Translations under genes and position numbers: made by a program
Assembly: GCF_000224145.3 (NCBI RefSeq)
Contig: NC_020172.2
Span: 5,001-69,000 of the forward strand
Origin: Ciona intestinalis
Taxonomy: Eukaryota; Chordata; Ascidiacea; Phlebobranchia; Cionidae
Length of the DNA: 64,000 nucleotides
Direction of reading: 5' to 3'
Part shown: positions 33,601 to 52,200 of the stretch, in pieces
How the letters are laid out: every line of letters begins with the position of its first letter
Numbering within the stretch: the first letter of the stretch is position 1
The notes under the pieces: generated by a model
What the model saw: the letters and a program-made list of their open reading frames with translations, nothing else
The model's database searches: none
Told to the model about the DNA's origin: nothing

Positions 33601-36382
33601 AAAACGTTGTCAAGTTATCGTAACTCAAATATTTGCAACAGTGACGTAACGAGTACTTTTCTTTTCGTAATAGCTTAAAAATAGCGAAAGATCTTTAATG
33701 AAATTTATTTTAAGAATTCAGTTCAGGGTGAACTATGTGTTTACCTATTTGGGTTTTATGTAAGGCCGTAAGAACAGGGTGCTAAATGGGAACCCATAAA
33801 AAGATTAAAATTGAGCCACTTTTGCCCCACTTTATATGACCTATTGTACCGAGCATGATCCACCAATCCCCCATGTTAAATATTTCAGCAGAAACAAAAC
33901 AAGAGGTTTACGGTTCACCCTTTGCTGCTCGGAGTAACGTAATTAGGAAGCCCCTTAACCTGATAATTAACCGGATAGTAAGATTATGGTGTAAGCAAGA
34001 AACGAAGCGTAACCTAGAAAACCACAACTAAGAAGCGCTTGCTGCGTTCCAAACAATAAAACGGCTTATTAATTAAACGAATTCGAATAACTCATATGCT
34101 TATCTTATCTTGTCTGTAATAGGAAGTAAAAACACATTACGTAAATGCAATTAAAACTTACCGCAGGAATATTTAGTATCACTGGATATTAAGTACAGAG
34201 AATGACTTTTAAAAAACTGGTAAACTCGATCAAAAATGCTTAATGCGTTATGGCCTACGCTTCTAAAACTAATATCAGATAAAGCCAAAATTTAAAGAAT
34301 GAATTACCCAACCAACATTTACGTAAGCTCGACTTACCACCACCAAAAAAGAAATTGTGACATTCAGCAACCCGCATGCGTTTACTAAAGACGTCGTTGT
34401 TTTATATACCAAGAAAACAAAAAATATACAATGATTGTCGTTTAAAATCTTTTTATAAATGTTGCAGCAGTTTATCCGACGCTCTTTATAATTGTGTGTT
34501 TAAAAAACGTACTTTTTTAACTTACCGCTGAGCTTTTAATGCGCAAACAATGCGTTGATTTAGAAAAACTGAAAACAAAATGCAGCATGCATAGTGAAGT
34601 TGTACAAGACTATACGCTGTTAATTGTGCGGTCGGGTGTGTCTGTTAGTTCGCTTGACACTTTGTATAAGTCTTTCTTGTTGCATACGTGGGTAAGTGAA
34701 TATTACATCAGCAACGTGGAGTTAAGTGTCATCTCAGATAACGCGACACTTAAGTGAATTTCAGTGATCGTGCTTTCAAAGCAAGCCGCTTGATTTATTT
34801 GCTGTTATATATTCAAACGATTGCACAGTCATACACTTCTATATACCACAGCAATGAATGGGACATTTTCTTTGCACAGGTGGCGACGCGGTGACATGAC
34901 AACCGGTTCAATATGAGTATAGTACACTGAAAATTATAGCAACTCTTAGGAGCAAATAGTTAGTTGTCTTATACGAAGTTTGTATTGTTTTAAACCATGA
35001 GGTGTAATAATAATACATATCTCAGGGCGAGTATAAGCTACTATGATTACCATGTAATGTTGTACAACGCAAAGGTCAGTAAAACAATGACGTCAGCTTC
35101 TGCGTGTACGTAAATAACTATAATGAAGATTGTATTACCTTTCCTGCTCAAATAAATTGGTTAACAATACAACGTTTAATATATAATATAAGATAACGAT
35201 ACCTTGGACCGTTTCTATTTAGTTATTAATGAAATAATTCATAAACTGCTGTTGAAATGTCACCACAACGCCAGCGCGAATCTCTCTAAATTCGTCTCCG
35301 CCACTTAGAGGATAAGAATATACACAGAGGGCCAGTGATTATCGGGTTGGCTTGCTCAGGGCGTTGTTTTCATTGTCTCGTTTCCATCTTACAACGTAGC
35401 GAAATTGTTGAACAGCAAAGTAGCGTGTATCCTACTGGGAGTTTACAAACCAACGTGCGGACCCCAAACGCGCGTACTGCGTCAGTTATGACGTGGATGG
35501 CTGCTTCTTTTATAAAAGCATTATTGCACAGCGACGTTCGAAGACGAAGTATTTACTGAACAACAAATAACCTTTCATTGAGTCCCAGCGTTGGTCCGTT
35601 TAAGTCAAAGGTTTTTGTAAAGAACTAAGTTCCGAATTATCTTTAAGCACAAGTTTAGAAAAAAAAACAAAATTTTCCCTTACCAAGTTGAGGCGGGAAG
35701 CAAATATCGTAAAGCTAAAGAAGTGGGCTACTTGTATCAGTGAGTCAGTGCAATCGCGAATGTCTGTTATATTTAAATATATTTCGATCTTTGCGGGAAA
35801 GTAACAGTACAGTTTTAGAACTTGGATGATTCCAACCACGCGCATCATCAAACAGTTGACCTGTGTCAAAAACAAGCAACGTCATTTCCAATGTACAGTG
35901 AATGTTACGCGTTAGAAAGTCGAAACAGGGCGAACAAATACTCTTCGGTTCGGCACTGATGCGAAATTAGACAAACAGTCTCGCTCTGACCGCATGAGTT
36001 TCGCTGCACGGCGTCAAACGGTGTTCTCTCTCGCGCTATCGTTGTATAAGGTACGTCAAGTCAAGGACAACTATGTTAACCTTAGTTAGATGTTAGCTGT
36101 TTTGAGGGACTAAACTGCTAAAGTAGGGCGAAATAAGGCACAATCAAACGAAAAGTTTGGTTTACACTTTACAATGTTTAAGTTTTTGGTAGGTCTCTTT
36201 TATTCTGTGCACGCGTTGTAGAGTAGTGTTAGAAAAAAGGAAACCTTGTGACGCAAGTGTTTCTGCTTAAGTTTACTGCAGCAACTGCTATTTTACATTG
36301 TGCATTTCTTCCAGATCCTACGTAGTAAAAAATAATGAGTAGAATATACACCTGTTAGTAAAAAAGTATCAGCGTCCAAAAT
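33601..36382. other. Intergenic region upstream of the olfactomedin gene, mostly unique
   Basis: No gene and few repeats were recognised. The small frames at 34539-34757, 35335-35559 and 35600-35875 show no domain and no splice context. Low repeat content next to the OLFML2 first exon makes this a natural place for its promoter and enhancers, but I see no decisive motif. Confidence 0.45.
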
Positions 36383-44015
<7,633 letters not shown>

Positions 44016-44595
44016 TCTGTATGAGAAAATGAGGTACTTTGCTTGGTGCATGATGTTACGAACGTTTCAGTTCAATGAGAATCCGCCTGCGCCGAGTAGT
44101 CGGCGGTATTTACGCATAATACGTGATATTTTCTACTGATTTAATTCCCACTGATATAAGACACGCACATACAGATAAACATTTCTTAAAGTGCATTATT
44201 ACCTTAAGTCAACTTGAGTTTTCGCTTGCGTACTGCTGCCTTTCCTAACAACTTCTATCAAAGATGTTTTGATGCTTTCTTTATTTTTATTTTGTTAATT
44301 CACGATTTTTTTGCAAAATTGTATTTTTGTATTTACGTATTTTTTAGTTACTATTGGTGTAAATTAATGAAATATGTTGTTGACAGTGCCCCGATAAATG
44401 CTCAACGTTTTTGTGTGAGGTTTTTAACGTGTTCATTAAACGGACAAACGGATATATAGACTGTTATATTGTTCTTTCGGTTTTTAAACACACGTTTAGA
44501 GGGGTTTTATTATGTATAGCAATCAACGAATTCTCGTAAAAGAATTTGCATTTGCTGAAAAATTTGGTTTGCTCGAATTACTTTGGCACTAGTGC

Positions 44596-44601
44596 AATAA
44601 A
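44596..44601 (+). terminator. Candidate poly(A) signal of OLFML2
   Basis: This is the first AATAAA that I see after the stop codon, about 580 bases downstream. Confidence 0.4.
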
Positions 44602-45615
44602 AAGTAACTTAAAAATCAAGTATCCCTTTTTGAACAGTCACAAATATATTTCAAGTTATGAAATGTTATATTTAAAACTATGGTATCTATACAAATAAAT
44701 TCGCTCGTGCACCTTTAACAAACTGTAGTAGGTGCGTTTAGTTTAGTTTTAGTAACATTAAGCCACATAACCTAATTGTACTGTAAAAGTTATGATTCTG
44801 AAATGGGTTAAACAAAAAGTGTATGTAACGCTGAGACTACAGATTTGTTCAGTTGTTAGAAACAACACATTATAATACGAAGGTGTCATCAATCAACATT
44901 ATCTTATAGACGTCTACTCTGACAAAGAGTTGATGGTTTTGAGTTTTATCGAAACTGTCACTTTCCATAACAATCATTGACTTTCTTCAGTTGCGTACTC
45001 ATGCATTCAACATCACTTTGTCCTGTACGTCGCTATATAAATCAAGATCACCGCCTTGTTAAATAGAAAAGCACGTCCAGTAGCTCCAGTGAATCGTGTT
45101 GAGATCAACTCAGATCTGTTAGTTAGGGGCGTGTCACTCGGACACATGAGAAAAGTCGCGGGCATCCCATCTGTTTAAGAAATGTTTTGCTTAAAATGCT
45201 GTATGCCACAAAAGGTTAGAGGACTGGTTTGCTTTTGCAAATTTCATCTGCCATTGGAATATAGGCCCGCAAGCCCATTTTGATAGCATGGCAAACTCTG
45301 AAAGTTCCTTATAGTACAGTATGGGTGAAAGTATATACCTCTGTAGACTACAGGTGGTGAAAATAACACCTTAATGACGTCAAAAACCTTAATGGCGACA
45401 TCTGGCGATCAAATCTTAGGTTCAAACGGAGAACCTATGATTAAATAATATAATAAATAACTTAATTTGTCTCTTCGATTACGGTAGCGAAGATTTAAAA
45501 ATATTTTAAACAGAAAGACAAGATATAGAATGAATGAAAGATATATAGCGACAAAACAACAGTTGTTAAAACATGCTTACAGTTCTTGAACATTTACATT
45601 TATTATCCAGCATGT

Positions 45616-45765
45616 TAAGGTGGCTGTACACAGTATCCGGGGTGCGAATTCGCATGCGAAGTCGTATGCAAACCCGTGTTCAATTCCGCATGCGGCAGCG
45701 AAATCCGGACAAAACAGACAAAACGGACGCATTCCGGATACTGCATATGTGTACAGCCACCTTTA
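45616..45765. mobile_element. Palindromic MITE, 150 bp
   Basis: TAAGGTGGCTGTACACAGTA with TCCGG at the left pairs with CCGGATACTG and GTGTACAGCCACCTTTA at the right. The interior holds a further palindrome around GAATTCGCATGCGAA. The left junction reads GTTAAGG and the right CCTTTAG, compatible with a TTA or decayed TTAA target. It has no coding capacity. Confidence 0.7.
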
Positions 45766-46432
45766 GTCGGTTAGTATAAATAAAGTGTTCTTTTAGAGCA
45801 CAGAAGCAAAAAAGAGTAGAACGCACAACTGGCGAGTTATCTGACGTATGTAACTCCGTTTTTTATTGATGGCTGAGAATTTATAAACCATTTAGTGATG
45901 ATCGGGTTGGAACAATTGCAGGTGTTTTACCCACACATACGCCGACAATGGTAGCAGCGATAAGGCTTGGACCCATTACCTATGGGTTATATGCGTGATA
46001 ATCACTTGTGCCACAGTGTCGCGAACGAATATAAGTATTCTGTTGATTTAGTTACTTTTTTGGCAATAAAAAGTCTATATTATATTGCTTAATATTCAAT
46101 AGCAAATCTTTATGAATTTCAGTCCTATTTAAACCCATATTGACCCCTGTTTTCCCCATATATATTTATATCTCAGATTTTTTACTAAACTAAAACTAAT
46201 TTTACGATATAAAATCAAACTGTACGAACTATTTCAGCATATATTATTAAACATACTACACTAGATGATTAAATCCTAAAAACTACAAAATTTTGAAAAT
46301 TTTAAAATGTCATTCAACAAGCATTTAAAATGAACAAGAGAGCTCAGATTTAACGCATGAGCACGATATTAACTAATTAGCATAGTATTAATTAACCCTA
46401 TCACTACAATGGTCGACTGAGATCGATCAAAA

Positions 46433-46875
46433 AAAAGCCCGCATTTTTTTTTGAAGAAATTAGTGTTTCATTTTTTAACCATTGCGTAGCGCTATAACAT
46501 ATTTAAAGCTGGTTCGTACGAAAATTCTATAAATATGTTTTTATGACGAATATTAATGTTCATAATTTAAAAAAAAAAATTAACTAATTATCTTTTGACA
46601 GAAATGACATGGTAGTGACCTACATAGATGTGTGCGTAAGTTATATTTTCGCAAAAAAATCGAAAATTTAATATTTATATGATTTGAGTTGTGACCATAC
46701 TTGTTTGTATTTTGAACCCAAGCCCGCATTTTTTTTGAAGAAATTAATGTTTCATTTTTTAGGTATTACGTAGCGCTATAACATATATATGATTTAAGTT
46801 ATGATCATACTTTTTAATATTTTACACCCAAGACCCCTTTTTTTGAAGAAAAAAAATGTTTCATTTTGTAGCTAT
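46433..46875. repeat. Degenerate tandem repeat, three units
   Basis: Each unit begins AAGCCCGCATTTTTTTTGAAG (diverged in the third), then has a TGTTTCATTTT block. The first two continue with GTAGCGCTATAACATAT. Units start at about 46433, 46721 and 46829. The second is a shortened derivative of the first. The third is cut by the 556-bp element and resumes after it at 48463 (TGACGTAGCGCTATAACATA). Confidence 0.65.
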
Positions 46876-47402
46876 ATAGCCCCCACTGAATATACAGGAT
46901 CGCTGGTTGGGTTATATGACTCCGTGCTGATCCGACTTCATATACAGGCTTCGGCGGGGTGCTATATCTACTGTAGTACTAATTGCTTTTATAACCAGAA
47001 ACCAAACAGTTCATGATATCTTGCTATGTTTTATTCCTTCTTCTGGTATACAAGTACACGATACGGTATCGGGCGAAAGCTTACTTGACGGCTGGGCAAA
47101 GGCTGGTAAGAGCCCGCCATGAACCTAGACTGACCTCGAGGTCTCAGTGCCGATAGTGGTTTCTCGTTATTTCTTATTGTGTTAGGGAAAAGGCGAATTA
47201 TATACCGGACAGAATCACGTGACAGCAGTGTGACGTCATGCGATAAAAGGGAATCGATTTGGGCCTGTCATCGGCTGAACGGGATATCATTAACCTCGTT
47301 CAACGGGGGGTTTGTTTTTATGGGAAAGTCTTTTATGAGATAAGTCGTATCCGCACTGTTGACATTGATTAATTAAGTATTGGGATTTGGTTATGTGACG
47401 TC
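46876..47402 (+). mobile_element. Second copy of the 556-bp element, cut by a gap
   Basis: It starts ATAGCCCCCACTG after the target AGCTAT (46870-46875) and runs into the 500-N gap. It matches 10898-11453 closely. The 532 bases 46871-47402 equal 47903-48434 exactly as far as I can read, so this and the next copy are probably one insertion shown twice. Confidence 0.75.
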
Positions 47403-47902
47403 NNNNNNNNNNNNNNNNNNNNNNNNNNNNNNNNNNNNNNNNNNNNNNNNNNNNNNNNNNNNNNNNNNNNNNNNNNNNNNNNNNNNNNNNNNNNNNNNNN
47501 NNNNNNNNNNNNNNNNNNNNNNNNNNNNNNNNNNNNNNNNNNNNNNNNNNNNNNNNNNNNNNNNNNNNNNNNNNNNNNNNNNNNNNNNNNNNNNNNNNNN
47601 NNNNNNNNNNNNNNNNNNNNNNNNNNNNNNNNNNNNNNNNNNNNNNNNNNNNNNNNNNNNNNNNNNNNNNNNNNNNNNNNNNNNNNNNNNNNNNNNNNNN
47701 NNNNNNNNNNNNNNNNNNNNNNNNNNNNNNNNNNNNNNNNNNNNNNNNNNNNNNNNNNNNNNNNNNNNNNNNNNNNNNNNNNNNNNNNNNNNNNNNNNNN
47801 NNNNNNNNNNNNNNNNNNNNNNNNNNNNNNNNNNNNNNNNNNNNNNNNNNNNNNNNNNNNNNNNNNNNNNNNNNNNNNNNNNNNNNNNNNNNNNNNNNNN
47901 NN
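47403..47902. other. Assembly gap (500 N), probably artificial
   Basis: Exactly 500 N. The contig end on the left and the contig start on the right carry the same sequence, so the real gap is probably zero or negative. The long frame that appears to cross the gap is meaningless. Confidence 0.9.
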
Positions 47903-47907
47903 GCTAT

Positions 47908-48456
47908 ATAGCCCCCACTGAATATACAGGATCGCTGGTTGGGTTATATGACTCCGTGCTGATCCGACTTCATATACAGGCTTCGGCGGGGTGCTATATC
48001 TACTGTAGTACTAATTGCTTTTATAACCAGAAACCAAACAGTTCATGATATCTTGCTATGTTTTATTCCTTCTTCTGGTATACAAGTACACGATACGGTA
48101 TCGGGCGAAAGCTTACTTGACGGCTGGGCAAAGGCTGGTAAGAGCCCGCCATGAACCTAGACTGACCTCGAGGTCTCAGTGCCGATAGTGGTTTCTCGTT
48201 ATTTCTTATTGTGTTAGGGAAAAGGCGAATTATATACCGGACAGAATCACGTGACAGCAGTGTGACGTCATGCGATAAAAGGGAATCGATTTGGGCCTGT
48301 CATCGGCTGAACGGGATATCATTAACCTCGTTCAACGGGGGGTTTGTTTTTATGGGAAAGTCTTTTATGAGATAAGTCGTATCCGCACTGTTGACATTGA
48401 TTAATTAAGTATTGGGATTTGGTTATGTGACGTCACTTTAGGCGTCGAGTTGCAAC
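47908..48456 (+). mobile_element. 556-bp element, right-hand rendering with intact 3' end
   Basis: It starts ATAGCCCCCACTG right after the gap and GCTAT, ends GAGTTGCAAC, and is followed by AGCTAT (48457-48462), the same 6-bp target seen at 46870-46875. This fixes the element's 3' end and confirms a 6-bp duplication. Confidence 0.75.
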
Positions 48457-48462
48457 AGCTAT

Positions 48463-49275
48463 GACGTAGCGCTATAACATATTTAAAGCTGGTTCGTGCG
48501 AAAATATGTTTTTATGGCGAATATTAATATTCATAAATAATATTTTTTCGATTTTTTTTTATTTTAGAATCGGTACCGCTGGGGTCTAGTTAGTACAGTG
48601 TCAAAATTTTAGGTTGGTGGCACCAGTAGAAGGTATCGAAAATGGCCGTTATAAGATCTGTGTTCTCGGATAACTTTGGTTAATTATTTAATAAATTTAT
48701 TTAAAATCATTTAAACATTTGTTAGGAATATATATGTTTTTATACGTATTACGTATTGTCATAGTTTAATAATACAACATTAAACTTCTTTATTAAACTA
48801 TGATTAAACTATGGTATTGTTTATAAGTTAAAATTAAATCTCTAGCATATGCGCACATCGGCCAATAGCGTCACAAACGTACAAAGACGTACGTCATAAT
48901 CGTCTCGTAAGAAAAAAGCAGCTACTAGCCAGTCCCTCAACCTCAACCGTTTAGTTTCGACCAAGTTTATGGTTTATTAGTGCTTTAGCTGGGGTGTACT
49001 TTCTGAAATTTCTGAGTTGTTATTGGTTTGGGTAAAAAATCTTTTCTCTGTCACCACTTAACGCTATAACCCTATTTAATGTATTGCTTAATCTTCAACG
49101 TCGGCAGAGAGGATTCTCCAATACCATCCAACTTTAATTTCTGCCTTTTGTTAATTTTTTCAATTTTTAAATAATATTATTTATATTCAGACAGCCAAGA
49201 GTCACCGAATTTAAATGGAGGGTGTTACCACAACCATTAGATGGTGTTATTTAGATCGGGAGGTTTCTATTTAGA
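48463..49275. other. Region upstream of the TBC gene
   Basis: It holds the tail of the 46433 tandem unit, then a segment similar to 10400-10460 (AATCGGTACCGCTGG, AGTAGAAGGTAT), then apparently unique AT-rich DNA. No gene was recognised. The promoter of the TBC gene presumably lies here. Confidence 0.45.
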
Positions 49276-52200
49276 ATGACTTTTTTATCTACAATGGAAG
49301 CTTCAGGAAATGATGATCCACCTGTTGGAAATTCAAGCTATTTATCGGATTCCGATGTGGAACGAGATGATGATATTCCAACACTTGATGTCTCTGCAGA
49401 TGAAATTCAGTTGTCACCAGATTCATGGCAGTCAGTTGATCTGGGGTTGAAAGAAATCAACCATATTCGGTCATGTACGTCAACACCAACTTCTATTAAA
49501 TATAATTCAACTTGCCAACCACTAAACGGCGTCAGTCATGTGCCAAACTTAACGCTACAAACAAATTTACCAATACAAAATGGAGATGCATTAAAACTTG
49601 ACATAAATGAACAAGATACTATAGATGAAAGAAATGGTTCAATAAATCCAAATTCCCCTGAATTTCTTGATATAACTTTACAAACTACTGAGGTTGATGA
49701 ACCTGCACCTGTGGTAAATAAACCTGGATCTTCCTTACATTCAAAGAAGGGAAGCATTACCTCACTCTTGGGATGGTAAGATAGGAGATATGTTCAAATT
49801 GGAAAAAAATAATTTTTTCAAGATAATTTTTGCGTTCTTTATGTATGAAAATATTACTAAAAACATTGATTATTTATTGACCTAAAAATACCTGTAATTT
49901 TGGGTAATACTAATTTACGGGAATATGGAAAAGACGGGAACGACGGGAATCACAGTCTAATTTATTGGAATACGGAAATACCGAAAAGAGGGTAAAAACT
50001 GCAAACTAATTTACGGGAATACAGGAATGTGTTTTAAGCACAATACCAGTTGTGGGAAAATTACGGGAATGTGTTTTATGCTTGTTTTAAGCATATATCA
50101 ATGTCTTGTTTGCCGGCGACTCGATTTTTCCTGTGGCCTTTCAGGAAATTCATTAAACACCATAAATTGTTTCTGTCCAAAATCCTTCAAGCAATTGCAT
50201 TGAACAAGTCAAACCACGTTCCGTTTATTATGGATAGAGAAAATATTAAAGTTCTGAAAGTGATGTAGAAAAATTAATTAATTCACCAACAAAGGTCATA
50301 TATGATACGCTCTATGAAACATTTTCAAGCAACTGGACACAGATATTCAAGGATTACTACAAAAAGAATCTTTACAACGATTTAATAGAGCATAAAACAC
50401 ATTCAAATAACCTTACCGTAACTGGTATATGCTTCAAACAAGCTTAAAACATATTCCCGTAATTTTCCCTTAACTGATATATGCTTAAAACAAGCACAAA
50501 ACACATTCCCTTAACTGGTATATGCCTAAAACAAGCACAAAACACATTCCCTTAACTGGTATACGCTTGAAACAAGCTTAAAACACATTCCTGTAACCTT
50601 TCCGTAACTGGTATAGGCTAAAACAAGCATAAAACACATTTCCGTAATTTTCCCACAACTGGTATTGTGCTTAAACACATTCCTGTATTCCCGTAAGTTA
50701 GTTTGCAATTTTTCCCGTCTTTTCCGTATTCCTGTAAATTAGATTGTGATTCCCGTCGTTCCCGTATTCCCCTAATTTAGTACTACCCGTAATTTTCAGC
50801 AAATCCATAATTTTTCCCAAATTTTAAATATCTGTATACATTCAAGTTGATTTTACGAGGCAAATGTCTATGATTTAAGCGAAGAAATTAAAAACAATTC
50901 TTAAAGTTTAAAAAAACGTGTGTACCAATTTTGTTATATTATATCTTGTACATTGATCTTTACATATCAAACTTAGGTATGGACTAATTCCCTCACTTCC
51001 TAACGATAAAAGAATCAATAAGGGCTATATATATATATTATAAATATATATATAAACAGTTTAAAAAAAGAAAAAAAGAAATTACAGCAAAATGTTAGTT
51101 GTTAAAACACACATGTATAAAAATATGTGCATGCGATAATACCAATTAAAAAAAGCTTTACATGATGATAGGATATCTTCTCCCTTGACATCTTCACCAC
51201 AGAAACAAATTCCACAAGTTGTTAAAACAAACAAAGAAACATCTTCAACCCACACCGCACCAAAATCCCCAATTTCTTTCAGGTATGTGTCAATCAAGTT
51301 CTGCACAATGACTTTTTGTTTTTTTAAGGCTTATGTTAAGCTGTTATTAATTGCTGAAGCTCAAAGTAATTACTTTAACACCATTCTTTTTTTAACCTTT
51401 TACTTATATACTGTGATAGGTGGTTAAAGGAGCAAACCAACAAAAAATCAAAATTTGTATATGGATAAATATGCTTAATACAACCTAGGTACCATTAAAG
51501 TTTCCCAAAACTATATGGCTTCTAAAAAATCGTGTGAAAAAAAAACGCTAGAGTAAAAAAAATCTGCTGTTTCGACAATGCATGGGAATTCCCATAAGAA
51601 AAAATTTTTACTTAACTTTAACCTTTTTTAGTTTCTAAAATACTAAAGAAAGTTCAAATTTTATTTTTGATTTTTAATAACAAATGCTTCTTCTTCAAGA
51701 ATATATAAAAAAAATTGTAAAATATATACTTTATTGTGTTTTAGTTTTTGATTGAACCTAGGTACACAATGGATTATGCTGACTCAGCATGTTTTCAAAC
51801 CTAATGTTAAACACGAAAAACGGACTTGTTTCATAAAACAATGCAACAGTAGTCACTAGTGAGACATAATGAACATTTAAATATACAAAAAGTGCTAAAA
51901 ATTAATGAACAAGGAAAAAAAGTGCTGAGTCAGCATATTATGTAGCTATATTCAGTTGAAAATTAAAACATAACAAGAGATCAAAGATCTAATGCGTGGG
52001 CACGTTAATTAAACTAATTAGCATAGTATTAGTTAACCCTTTCACTACAACGGTCGACTGAGCTTGATCAAAAACTTTTAATGCGCCCCCACTTAAATGG
52101 AAATAGTTTGATTTAGGCGTGAATCGATGTGAGGATTCGTTATCTCACCAACACGTGCCCTCCCATATTCCCAGACAGTATAACCGCTGTCTCGACAATC

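Larger units (their letters stand above)
44016..46432. other. Intergenic region after OLFML2
   Basis: No gene was recognised. A likely poly(A) signal of OLFML2 is at 44596. A 150-bp palindromic MITE lies at 45616-45765. A CACAGAA-element end (AGAGCACAGAAGCAAAAAAG) is near 45795, and a SINE body fragment in reverse orientation (GTTGGAACAATTGCAGG, ACACATACGCCGACAATGG) lies at 45897-46000. The rest is AT-rich without recognisable structure. Confidence 0.55.

Noticed and set aside
35600..35875. 91-codon minus-strand frame
   Set aside because: No domain, no splice context and no signal peptide. Probably chance.
47380..48048. 222-codon open frame
   Set aside because: It crosses the 500-N gap. Its readable part is only the repeated element.
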